Source of the DNA: Aphanothece sacrum FPU1
Lineage (GTDB): Bacteria > Cyanobacteriota > Cyanobacteriia > Cyanobacteriales > Microcystaceae
Assembly (NCBI RefSeq): GCF_003864295.1
Contig: NZ_BDQK01000006.1
Coordinates: 154,567-218,566 of the forward strand
Direction of reading: 5' to 3'
Length of the DNA: 64,000 nucleotides
Shown here in pieces: positions 28,670 to 38,800 of this stretch. A program made the position numbers and the translations under genes. The notes beneath the pieces are model-generated. The model worked only from the letters and a program-made list of their open reading frames with translations. It searched no databases and was not told the origin of the DNA. Within the stretch, counting starts at the first letter, position 1. Every line of letters starts with the position of its first letter.

Positions 28670-31600
28670 ATGCAACTCGTAGAATTTTTAGCTTACTTAA
28701 ATAGTTTAGATATCCAACTTTGGCTTGAAGAAGAAAAGCTAAAATATAACGCGCCTAAAGGAGTAATGACTCCCGAAATTAAGCAAGAAATAGGAATCAG
28801 AAAATCGGATATTCTGACTTTCTTAAAAGAGAGCAAAACATCTGACTATAATGATTTTTTACCCATTGTTCCTATCTCACGAGATGAAGATATTCCCTTA
28901 TCTTTTGCTCAGCAAAGAATGTGGTTTTTTTCTCAGATGGATAAGGATAATCCTTCTTATAATGAGATTGCTGTTATTCGTCTGACAGGCAGTTTAAATA
29001 TTAATTTATTAGAAAAAAGTATTCAGGAAGTTGTTCAACGCCATGAGAGTTTAAGAACCAGTTTTACCCTGGTAGAGGATAATCCCATCCAAACAATTTC
29101 TCCTGCTTTAAATATTAAATTGAACCTTCTTAATTTAAACCATAGTTCACAAGATACTATAGATAATATTATTACTCAAGAACTCCAAAAAAGCTTTGAT
29201 TTAACTAAGCTTCCCTTGTTCAGATTTACTCTGATTGATGAAGGGTCAGAATCTTATATTTTAGTTTTAGTGATTCATCATATTATTATTGATGGTTGGT
29301 CAAAAAGTATCCTCTTTAAAGAGTTATTTATCCTTTACCAAGCCTATCTATCAAATGAACCTTCTCCTTTATCAAAATTAACTATTCAATATGCAGATTT
29401 TGCAATTTGGCAACGAAAATGGTTACAAGGAGATATCTTAGATAAACAACTTAATTATTGGAAAAAGCAATTAGAAAATGCTCCCCCTTTATTAGAACTT
29501 CCAACAGATAAACCTCGACAAGCAACTCCAACTTTTCAAGGTCATAGTATTTTCTTTAAAATTGATGCTGAACTAACAGAAAAGTTAAAATTTCTGAGTC
29601 ATAAATCAGGGGTTACTTTGTTTATGACTCTGTTAACTGCCTTAAAGATTTTACTATTTCGTTATAGTAACCAAAAAGATATTCTCATAGGAACTCCTAT
29701 GGCTAATCGTAACCACAAAGAAATTGAGCCACTGATTGGCTTTTTTGTTAATACTTTAGTCATGAGAACGTCTTTAGATGAGGATATTTCTTTTACAGAA
29801 TTATTACAACAAGTTCGTACAATTGTTTTAGAAGGATATGCTAATCAAGATGCCCCTTTTGAGCAAGTTGTAGATGCTTTGCAGATAGAACGGAGTTTAA
29901 GTTATAATCCTCTTTTTCAAGTTATGTTTGCGCTACAAAATACCCCCATTACTAAATTAGAGCAATCAGGGTTAAAAATAACACCAATATCTGTAGAAAA
30001 TGTTCATGTAAAATTCGATCTCTCTTTGATTTTAGAGGAAAAAGAAACAGAACAAAGTCCTTATATAGAAGGTTGTTGGGAATATAATAGTGATTTATTT
30101 GATAGGGAAAGAATTAATCGAATGATAGATCATTTTCAAACTCTATTAAATGGCATTATAACGAATCCGCAGCAAAAAATTACTAAACTACCCTTATTAA
30201 CTGAAGCAGAAAAAAAACAATTATTAGTAGAATGGAATCAAACTGAAACCCCTTATCTTAGTGATAAATCTATTCATCAGTTATTTGAAGAACAGGTAAA
30301 TAAAACGCCCCATGCGGTGGCAGTTGTTTATGAAAATGAGTCCCTTACTTATCAAGAATTAAATCAAAAAGCAAATCAACTCGCTCATTATTTGCAACGT
30401 TTAGGGGTAACATCTAATCAATTAGTCGGCATTTGTTTAGAGCGTTCTCCTTTAATGATTATCGGCTTTTTAGCTATTTTAAAAGCGGGTGGAGCTTATG
30501 TTCCTCTGGATGCAAAATATCCTCCAAAACGGCTAAATTATATGTTAGAAGATTCGGGAATATTGGTCTTACTAACTCAAACTAAATTAACCAATCTTTT
30601 TAATAATTACTCAGGGACAAGGATTGACTTAGATGAAAATTGGAACAATATCACACAAAATTCTCTAGATAACCCTAACAATATAATAAGTTCTAAAAAT
30701 TTCGTTTATGTTATCTATACATCGGGTTCTACAGGAACACCTAAAGGAGTTTTAATTCAGCATAAAAGTTTATTAAACCTTGTTTTTTGGCATCAAAATG
30801 CTTTTAATCTTACTGAAAAAGATAGAGCAACTCAATTAGCTGGAATTGCTTTTGATGCTTCGGTATGGGAAATTTGGCCTTATTTAACTTGTGGTGCTAG
30901 TCTTTATATTGTTCCCTCAGATATTATCACTTCTCCTAATCTGCTCAAAGATTTTTTATCTGAGCAAAAAATTACTATTTCTTTCTTACCTACTCCTCTA
31001 GCAGAAACCATAATCACTGATGATTGGACAAACAATTGTTCTTTAAGATTTTTGTTAACCGGAGGTGATAAGTTGAATCATTTTCCATCTTCATCCATTC
31101 CTTTTACCCTAGTCAATAACTATGGTCCCACAGAGAATACAGTCGTTACTACCTCACAAAAACTAACCTCTGATTTATTAAGAGAAAAAGAGCCTTCTAT
31201 TGGCCGTCCTATTACTAATAATCAGGTCTATATTTTAGATCAATGTCAACAACCAGTTCCTATTGGCATCACAGGAGAATTATATATTGGTGGCGCAGGA
31301 TTAGCCTATGGCTATTTAAACCTTCCTGAATTAACTGAAACTCGATTTATTCCTCATCCTTTTAGTCGAATAGAAGGAGAAAAACTTTATAAAACAGGAG
31401 ATTTAGTTCGCTATAGAAACAATAGACAAATTGAATTTGTCGGTCGCATTGATGATCAAGTAAAGATTAGAGGTTTTAGGATTGAAATAGGTGAAATAGA
31501 ATCTGTACTTAATCTTCATCCTCAAGTAAAAGAAGCCATAGTTATTGCTAAAGAAGAACCATCTGGATTAAAGCGTTTGTATACCTATTTTATTGCCTCT

Positions 31601-33433
31601 GACTCATTAACAATTGGGGAATTGCGTTGCTTTATAGAAGAGAAGTTACCACAATATATGATACCAGCTTTTTTTATCAAACTGGACGCTTTCCCCTTAA
31701 CTGCTAATGGAAAAATAGATCGTCGCGCCCTCCTTGAAACCGATATTAAAATAGATGAACAGGAAACTCATATAGTTCCTAGTACGGAAATAGAAAAAAT
31801 CTTAGTTGAAATTTGGCAAGAAGTCTTAAATCTGAAAATAATTGGCATTCATGACAACTTTTTTGAATTAGGTGGTGATTCCATTCTTGCCATTTCAATT
31901 GTTGCTAAAGCGAATCAAGCGGGTCTACAAATTATACCAAAACTGTTATTTAGGCATCAAACGATCACTCAATTAGCCTCGGTAGTTGAGATAAATTATG
32001 TTTCTCAAATAAGGCAAGATTTAGTGACAGGAGAAGTGTCGTTAACCCCCATTCAAAAATGGTTTTTTGAGCAACAGTTACCCGAACCTCATCACTTTAA
32101 TCAATCAATTCTTTTAGAAGTTCCTGGAAGTTTAAACCCAGAATTATTAAAAAACGTAGTATTAAATTTACTTAAACATCACGATGCTTTGCGTTTACGC
32201 TTTGTTAAACAAGAGGGACAATGGCAACAACATAATAGCGATAATTGCAATTCTTTCAATTTTAATCTTGTTGATTTATCATCCTTATCTAAACAAGAAC
32301 AATTAACAAAAATAGAAGAATTAGCTGAAAGTTATCAGCGTTCCTTCAACCTAGAAAAAGGACTTTTAAGTTCTGTCACTTTCTTTCAATTAGGTGAAAA
32401 AGGACGATTATTAATTATTATTCATCATTTAGCTATGGATGGGGTTTCTTGGCGAATTCTTCTTGAAGATTTCACAACCAGTTATCAACAATTAGAATCA
32501 GGACAATCTATAAAATTGCCTCTAAAAACTAACTCTTTTAAAGATTGGTCTCAAGCATTACAAAACTATGCTCAAACAGAAGAACATAAGTCTTATTTAG
32601 ACTACTGGTTAAACGCTGACATTTCTATCATTTCTTCTTTACCTGTTGACAATGAAGCTGATATCAACTCCAATATTGTCGCTAATACTAAAACAGTTTC
32701 TTTTAGCCTAACAAAACAAAGAACTCACTTATTATTACAAGAAGTTTCCCAGACTTATAATACCCAAATTAATGATATTTTGTTAACAGCTTTAGTTCAA
32801 ACTTTTGTGTCTTGGACTGGTTGTTCTACTCTATTACTTGACTTAGAGGGTCATGGAAGAGAAAATATTTCTGATTCCTTGATATTGTCTCGAACAATTG
32901 GTTGGTTTACCAGTTTATTTCCTGTTTGTTTGAAAGTAAAAAATATCAACTCACTCGGAGAGTGTATTAAGTCAGTGAAAGAACAATTACGACAAATTCC
33001 CAATAGAGGAATTGATTACGGAATTGGCTATTATCTCAACCCAGATGTAACCATTCAATCCCGTTTAAAGGGTTATCCCAAACCAGAAATTAGCTTTAAC
33101 TATTTAGGACAATTTACTCATCATCAAATTGGGATGGGTTGGCAATTTTCTCAGGCGTTTAGCGGGTCTATTCATAGTCCATTGGGACAACGTTCTCATT
33201 TAATTGATATTAATGGGATGGTGATTGATGGTCAACTAAAAATAGAATGGCAATATGCTGAAAATTTTCATCATCAAGCAACCATTCAACAGTTAGTAAG
33301 TAATTATCAAGAATCTTTAGATTGTCTTATTAATCACTGTCTATCAACAGAGGGAGATTACACTCCATCAGATTTTCCCGATGCTAATTTTACTCAAGAT
33401 GAATTAGATGATTTGCTATCACAATTAGAATAA
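28670..33433 (+). CDS. aerB: AerB-like NRPS module, docking-C-A(Leu)-PCP-E
   Basis: Residues 1-55 form a TubC-type docking helix bundle. A condensation domain with HHIIIDG follows (68-495), then an adenylation domain (about 528-1020), a carrier domain (NFFELGGDSILA, near 1065) and an epimerisation domain (HHLAMDGVSWRIL, from about 1123). By aligning to GrsA I read the pocket as D-A-W-F-L-G-N-V-V-K, a code known for leucine. The module should therefore add leucine and epimerise it to D-Leu, the usual second residue of aeruginosins. No thioesterase. It follows the loading module on the same strand. The reading frame is intact over 1587 codons. Confidence 0.88.
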   Translation: MQLVEFLAYLNSLDIQLWLEEEKLKYNAPKGVMTPEIKQEIGIRKSDILTFLKESKTSDYNDFLPIVPISRDEDIPLSFAQQRMWFFSQMDKDNPSYNEIAVIRLTGSLNINLLEKSIQEVVQRHESLRTSFTLVEDNPIQTISPALNIKLNLLNLNHSSQDTIDNIITQELQKSFDLTKLPLFRFTLIDEGSESYILVLVIHHIIIDGWSKSILFKELFILYQAYLSNEPSPLSKLTIQYADFAIWQRKWLQGDILDKQLNYWKKQLENAPPLLELPTDKPRQATPTFQGHSIFFKIDAELTEKLKFLSHKSGVTLFMTLLTALKILLFRYSNQKDILIGTPMANRNHKEIEPLIGFFVNTLVMRTSLDEDISFTELLQQVRTIVLEGYANQDAPFEQVVDALQIERSLSYNPLFQVMFALQNTPITKLEQSGLKITPISVENVHVKFDLSLILEEKETEQSPYIEGCWEYNSDLFDRERINRMIDHFQTLLNGIITNPQQKITKLPLLTEAEKKQLLVEWNQTETPYLSDKSIHQLFEEQVNKTPHAVAVVYENESLTYQELNQKANQLAHYLQRLGVTSNQLVGICLERSPLMIIGFLAILKAGGAYVPLDAKYPPKRLNYMLEDSGILVLLTQTKLTNLFNNYSGTRIDLDENWNNITQNSLDNPNNIISSKNFVYVIYTSGSTGTPKGVLIQHKSLLNLVFWHQNAFNLTEKDRATQLAGIAFDASVWEIWPYLTCGASLYIVPSDIITSPNLLKDFLSEQKITISFLPTPLAETIITDDWTNNCSLRFLLTGGDKLNHFPSSSIPFTLVNNYGPTENTVVTTSQKLTSDLLREKEPSIGRPITNNQVYILDQCQQPVPIGITGELYIGGAGLAYGYLNLPELTETRFIPHPFSRIEGEKLYKTGDLVRYRNNRQIEFVGRIDDQVKIRGFRIEIGEIESVLNLHPQVKEAIVIAKEEPSGLKRLYTYFIASDSLTIGELRCFIEEKLPQYMIPAFFIKLDAFPLTANGKIDRRALLETDIKIDEQETHIVPSTEIEKILVEIWQEVLNLKIIGIHDNFFELGGDSILAISIVAKANQAGLQIIPKLLFRHQTITQLASVVEINYVSQIRQDLVTGEVSLTPIQKWFFEQQLPEPHHFNQSILLEVPGSLNPELLKNVVLNLLKHHDALRLRFVKQEGQWQQHNSDNCNSFNFNLVDLSSLSKQEQLTKIEELAESYQRSFNLEKGLLSSVTFFQLGEKGRLLIIIHHLAMDGVSWRILLEDFTTSYQQLESGQSIKLPLKTNSFKDWSQALQNYAQTEEHKSYLDYWLNADISIISSLPVDNEADINSNIVANTKTVSFSLTKQRTHLLLQEVSQTYNTQINDILLTALVQTFVSWTGCSTLLLDLEGHGRENISDSLILSRTIGWFTSLFPVCLKVKNINSLGECIKSVKEQLRQIPNRGIDYGIGYYLNPDVTIQSRLKGYPKPEISFNYLGQFTHHQIGMGWQFSQAFSGSIHSPLGQRSHLIDINGMVIDGQLKIEWQYAENFHHQATIQQLVSNYQESLDCLINHCLSTEGDYTPSDFPDANFTQDELDDLLSQLE

Positions 33434-33576
33434 TTTTTTTCTTGATTAATGGAATCAATTATGGTAAAATTATTGTATCTGTTCAAAACAGTTATTAAGA
33501 CTAAAGTTCAGATAATTATCGTGAATTCCAACAGTCTTAATTTATTATTACAAAAATTATCTTCATTATTAAAATT

Positions 33577-34179
33577 ATGTTAAAATATTCAATAGAATTT
33601 AGTTTTAGTGGAATTTCAGGACAACCTTTAAAAGTAGGGACTCTTGGTCCTGAAAATACCAGTAGTGGACAAACTTTAAACTACCTAGCAACTCAATGGC
33701 AAGCAGAACAAATTACTATAATACCTTGTTGGTTTGATAGTTTCACAGAACTCAAGAATTCCTTACTCAAAAATGAGGTAGATTTGGCATTGGTTCCCCA
33801 TGCGTATGAAAAAATTAATGATTTTTATATGGAGCCATGTTTTAAACTGAGTTTTCTCTTTACTTATCCCACTCCAATTTATGGATTAGCTAAACAAAAA
33901 AAAGCAAAGTTTATGACAGAAAATTGTACAATTGTTACTCATCCTGCTCCCTTACCATTGCTATCTTATTTATTACCCAACTATCAAAATAAAAAAAATA
34001 TAAAAATAGAATTCGTTAACTCTACCAGTCTGGCAGCTATTTACGTTAAAGAAGGATTAGCTGATTTAGCTATTACTAATGAAAAGGCATTAAAAGATAA
34101 TGATTTAGAGTTTATTGTAACTTACGGAAAAATCAATATGAGTTGGTCTATTTTTCAGAAAAAAGATCAATTTGGATGA
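33577..34179 (+). CDS. aerD: AerD/BacA-like prephenate decarboxylase
   Basis: A 200-residue protein of prephenate dehydratase-like fold: LKVGTLGPENTSSGQTLNYL at residues 19-38, and a periplasmic-binding-like core with FVNSTSLAAIYVKEGLADLAITN. In bacilysin and aeruginosin pathways, BacA/AerD decarboxylates prephenate without aromatising it, giving dihydro-hydroxyphenylpyruvate. It lacks the regulatory ACT domain of true prephenate dehydratases, in line with a secondary-metabolic role. It starts the trio of Choi genes that follow the D-Leu module. Choi (2-carboxy-6-hydroxyoctahydroindole) is the defining residue of aeruginosins. Confidence 0.8.
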   Translation: MLKYSIEFSFSGISGQPLKVGTLGPENTSSGQTLNYLATQWQAEQITIIPCWFDSFTELKNSLLKNEVDLALVPHAYEKINDFYMEPCFKLSFLFTYPTPIYGLAKQKKAKFMTENCTIVTHPAPLPLLSYLLPNYQNKKNIKIEFVNSTSLAAIYVKEGLADLAITNEKALKDNDLEFIVTYGKINMSWSIFQKKDQFG

Positions 34180-34259
34180 GCGATTGTAAACTGATAAAAT
34201 TTAATTTTAAACACCATTAATTATCTAAAATTAAACCCTTCCTTTAATAGTAAGAAAAA

Positions 34260-34949
34260 ATGCTAACCAGAAATTCTAAGGAAACTCCTAAAAGAGAAAA
34301 GAAAATGTCTCGATTCTTTCCACAACAAAAAATAGTTAATGTTAATGGACAGGTTGAATTATTAGCCTTTCAATGCGAAGATGCTATCGTTCAATTAGCT
34401 TCTATTGCACCAGGGGCTACTTTTCCTCTCCATGAACACCAAGAAAGTCAAATTGGAATGATATTTAATGACAATTTGGAAATTAATATTAATGGAAATA
34501 AAACTATTATTCAATCTTTAGATCATGTGTATGTTGCTGGTGCAAATATTCCTCATGGCTCAAAAAATCTTCTATCTCAAACAATATTAGGATTTGATGT
34601 CAAACGGATTATTCCTGCCTCTGTATCAGAAGAAAATGGGTCAGAAATTTTACGAGTTGTTGACGCTTATAATAAAACTTTTGGATTACCTTGTCGGTCT
34701 GTAGAAGGCCCTTGGTTTGAGATTATGATTACTGACATTCCTCCTAAAAAAAACATTCCGAAACAACAACCGAATTTATCAATAATGGGAATTACTCTGA
34801 ACGGAAAATTAGAAATTGAAATAGCTACAGAAAAGCAACATTTAACGTACGGAAATATTTATTATGTTCCTGCTCAAACTTCTTATGAAGTAGTTAATGT
34901 TAGCAATCAAACTGTTTCCTTACTTGAGATTTTATTAAAGGAGTTATAA
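34260..34949 (+). CDS. aerE: AerE/BacB-like bicupin isomerase
   Basis: A bicupin with the first metal motif PLHEHQESQIG (HxH) and the closing ISHGS-like PHGSKN region; the second cupin (GITLNGKLEIEI) lacks a comparable histidine pair. BacB/AerE isomerises the double bonds of the BacA product. The annotated ATG at 34260 adds 15 residues; the in-frame ATG at 34305 (MSRFFPQQK) matches the usual start better. Its stop is two bases before the SDR start, which has an AAAGGAG ribosome site inside this gene's end, so translation is coupled. Confidence 0.75.
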   Translation: MLTRNSKETPKREKKMSRFFPQQKIVNVNGQVELLAFQCEDAIVQLASIAPGATFPLHEHQESQIGMIFNDNLEININGNKTIIQSLDHVYVAGANIPHGSKNLLSQTILGFDVKRIIPASVSEENGSEILRVVDAYNKTFGLPCRSVEGPWFEIMITDIPPKKNIPKQQPNLSIMGITLNGKLEIEIATEKQHLTYGNIYYVPAQTSYEVVNVSNQTVSLLEILLKEL

Positions 34950-34951
34950 AA

Positions 34952-35746
34952 ATGGATTTAGGATTAACTAAAAAAATCGCTCTAGTGACAGGAGCTAGTG
35001 CAGGAATTGGTTTTGCTATCGCTGAACAAATGGCAAAGGAAGGATGTCATTTAATAATTTGTGGGAGACATAGTAAAAATCTAGAGAAAGCGCATCAAGC
35101 ATTACTTAATTTTCAGGGAGAAATCATGAGTGTCATAGCGGATGTTCAGCAAGAATCTGATTCTCGTAATCTGGTTCAAAAAGCCTTAGAAAAGTTTGGA
35201 AAAATTGATATTTTAATTAATAATTCAGAAGGAGCTAGTTTTTCAGGAGACTTAATAGAAAATATTTCAGATGAAGCATGGAAAAACACATTTGAAGGAA
35301 AATTAATGGGCTACATACGCATGACTAATTTAGTTTTGCCAAGTATGAAAAATCAACAATGGGGACGTATTATTAATGTTATTGGAACATCTGGTAAAGA
35401 ACCATCATCTCGTTTAATTAAATCAGGAGTTGCTAATGCAGGGTTAATTAATTTCACTAAAGCATTAGCAACTGAAGTAGCTAAATTTAATATTTTAGTA
35501 ACGGGTATTAATCCTGGTATTATTGATACTCCAAGACATAGACAATATTTAGAAATTAATGCTAACAAACAAGGTACAACTATTGATTTTATTCGAGAAA
35601 AGATAATCAAAAACATCCCCATTGAGCGTATTGGAAATTCTCATGAAATCGCCAATCTTGTCACTTTTTTGTCCTCAGAATGTGCTAGTTATATAACAGG
35701 GGTAACGATTCCTGTAGATGGTGGTTTATCCACAGCAGCTTTCTAG
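34952..35746 (+). CDS. aerF: AerF/BacG-like atypical short-chain dehydrogenase
   Basis: The Rossmann N-terminus is normal (VTGASAGIGFAIA, then ILINNSEGAS). At the catalytic site the usual Tyr-x3-Lys is absent: the aligned residues read Ser-Gly-Val-Ala-Asn in IKSGVANAGLINFTKALA. Loss of the catalytic Tyr is known in the BacG (YwfH) type, which performs hydride conjugate addition rather than ketone reduction. Together with the decarboxylase and cupin this completes a Choi-precursor set. I cannot distinguish AerF from BacG roles by sequence. Ribosome site AAAGGAG is seven bases upstream. 264 residues. Confidence 0.72.
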   Translation: MDLGLTKKIALVTGASAGIGFAIAEQMAKEGCHLIICGRHSKNLEKAHQALLNFQGEIMSVIADVQQESDSRNLVQKALEKFGKIDILINNSEGASFSGDLIENISDEAWKNTFEGKLMGYIRMTNLVLPSMKNQQWGRIINVIGTSGKEPSSRLIKSGVANAGLINFTKALATEVAKFNILVTGINPGIIDTPRHRQYLEINANKQGTTIDFIREKIIKNIPIERIGNSHEIANLVTFLSSECASYITGVTIPVDGGLSTAAF

Positions 35747-35829
35747 AAAATTAGAGACTGTTCATCAATAAAAGGTCAACTAAGGTGTGTTTTTTTATCC
35801 TGATTAGTTAATTATGAACTTAAAAACCT

Positions 35830-38800
35830 ATGGTCACTTCAAATAAATCTCACAAAAATAAAGATATCGAAGCTATTTATCCCCTGTCTCCAACCCAGGA
35901 AGGAATGTTATTTCATACTCTTTATAATCCTGATTCTAATCTTTATTTTGATCAATTCTGTTTGAAAATTCAAGGGGAACTTGATATTATAGCTTTTCAG
36001 GAAGGTTGGCAAACAATATTAGATAGACATCCTATATTAAGAACGGTATTTATCTGGAAAAATCGGAAAACTCCCCTTCAGATTGTGCGAAAACAAGTAA
36101 AATTACCTTGGATTAATCATGATTGGAGAAATCTATCACAACAAGATCAAGAAAGCTGTCTTAAGGTTTTTCTAGAAGCAGATAGAAAGCAAGGTGTTAA
36201 CACAGATAAAGCTCCGTTAATGCGGTGTAACCTAATTCAAATTAATGATAATACTTATCAACTAATTTGGAGTTTTCATCATCTTCTGTGTGATGGATGG
36301 AGTTGGCCTATTATTTTTCAGGAAATATTTATTATTTATCAAGCCATTAAGCAAGGAAAATCTGATAATTTAGCTAGTCCTCGTCCCTATCAAGACTATA
36401 TTAATTGGCTACAAAAACAAAATAAATCTTTGGCTGAAACCTTTTGGAGAAAGACATTAAAAGGATTTACTATTCCTACTCCTTTAAGAGAAGATAAATT
36501 AGATAAAAAAACCGATAAAACTTATAATATTCTTCGGAAAAATTTATCAGCTTCATTAACAAGTCAATTAAAATCTTTTGCCACTCAAAACCATCTCACT
36601 TTGTCCACCTTAGTTCAAGCCGCTTGGGCTTTATTATTGAGCCGTTATAGTGGAGAAAAAGATATTGTTTTTGGCACGGTCGTATCTGGGCGCACTTCTA
36701 CTTTATCAGGAATAGAATCTATCGTAGGGTTATTTATTAATACCCTACCTACCAGAATTAAAATACCTAAAGAGACAAAAATTTTACCCTGGTTAAGCCA
36801 AATTCAAGAGCAACATATTGAGAGTGAACAATATTCTTATAGTTCTTTAGTCGATATTAAAGGATGGAGTGATATATCTAGAGATGAGTCATTATTTGAG
36901 ACAATTCTTGCTTTTGAAAATTATCCTGCTACCGCTATAGCTGAAAACCTTCCTGATGGATTAAAAATCATCGAAATGGAAGATATTGGACAAACTAATT
37001 ATCCGTTAGTAGTGCGAGCGATTCCTTTTTCTGAAATGGCTTTAATGATTAATTATGAAGAAAATAGTTTTGATGCTACTACCATTGATCGAATGCTTTG
37101 TCATCTACAAACTTTGCTAGAAGAAATTGTTATTAATCCTGATCGTTGTCATAAAGATGTGTCGATTTTGACTAAAGCAGAACGACAAATGATATTAAAT
37201 GAATGGAATAATACCCTTTCTTTGTCTCCTATTACCCAATGTGTTCATCAACTCTTTGAAAAACAAGTTTCACAGAATCCTAATGCAGTAGCAGTTGTCT
37301 ATAAAAACGAATTATTAACCTATCAACAGTTAAATGAAAAAGCTAATCAATTAGCCCATTATTTACATTATTTAGGAGTTAAACCAGATAGTTTTGTAGC
37401 AATTTGTCTTGACCGGTCTTTAGATATTGCTATTGCTATTTTGGGGATTTTAAAAGCTGGAGGTGCTTGTGTTCCGATTGATCCTAAATATCCAGAAGAA
37501 AGAATTAATTTTATTTTAGAAAATAGCAAAACCGACATTGTCTTAACTCAAGAATCTTTTCAGTCAATGCTGTCTAAAGATTTGGTAAAGCATTTGATTA
37601 TATTAGAGGATCAATGGGAGGAAATAAGTCAAGAGTCTTGTCAAAATTTAACGATTGAAATTAATCATCATCATTTAGCGTATCTTATTTACACCTCTGG
37701 TTCCACAGGTATTCCTAAAGGGGTTGCTGTTCCCCATCGTTCACTCACCAATTTAGTTGAACATCATCGAGATAAAATGTTAACTGGTTGTAAGGTTCTT
37801 CAGTTTGCCTCTTTTAGTTTTGATGTTAGCTATCATGAAATGGTTGCTGCTTGGTGTTTTGGCGGAACCCTATACATTGCTTCGGAAGAAACTCGGTTAG
37901 ATTTAGATAAATTAGTTAAATTACTTGCTGATAATTCGATTGAGAAAGCTATTCTTCCTGTAACTTTATGGCAACAAATTGCTGAATTATATGGTGATAA
38001 AATTCATCTATTTAAGAACTTAAAAGAAGCCATTGCGGCAGGAGAACAATTACAAATAACTCCACCTATGATTGCCTTATTTAAACAATTAGATAATTGT
38101 AGATTTTATAATTTTTATGGCCCTTCTGAAGCTGATTTAGTAACAGTTTATGCTTTTGATATATACCCTGAAAAATGGCCTTTTTATCCTCCCATTGGTA
38201 AACCAGCTGTTAATGTTAAAGTTTATTTATTAAATGAGGATCTACAACCTGTCCCATTAGGTAGTACCGGAGAATTGTATGTTAGTGGTAGTGGATTAGC
38301 CCGTGGTTATTTTAATCGACCAGAATTAACTACTGAAAAATTTATTCCTAATCCTTTTTGTCAAGATAATCAGTTCGATTTCTATCTTTATAAAACAGGA
38401 GATTTAGCTCGTTATTTACCCGATGGAAATATTGAATTTATCGGTCGAATGGATGACCGAGTTAAAATTAGAGGTTATAGTGTTGAATTAGGAGAATTAG
38501 AAGCTGTATTAAATCAACATCCTGGCCTTAGTCAAGCGACCGTTAAGGTATATGGAAAAAAAGCTACAGATAAATATTTATGTGCATATTTTGTTCCTTT
38601 AAAAACTGAAACAATTACTATTGAAGCATTGCGAAGTTTTCTGGAAAAACAACTTCCTGAATATATGATTCCTTCTGTGTTTATGTCGATGGAATATCTT
38701 CCATTAACATCCAATGGGAAAGTTGATCGTAGAAAATTGCCTGAACCAACAACAAACCGACCAGAATTAATCCAAAAATATGTTGCACCTAATACACCCA

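Noticed and set aside
35353..35622. Antisense ORF opposite the SDR
   Set aside because: It mirrors the SDR coding sequence and lacks a ribosome site or recognisable domain.
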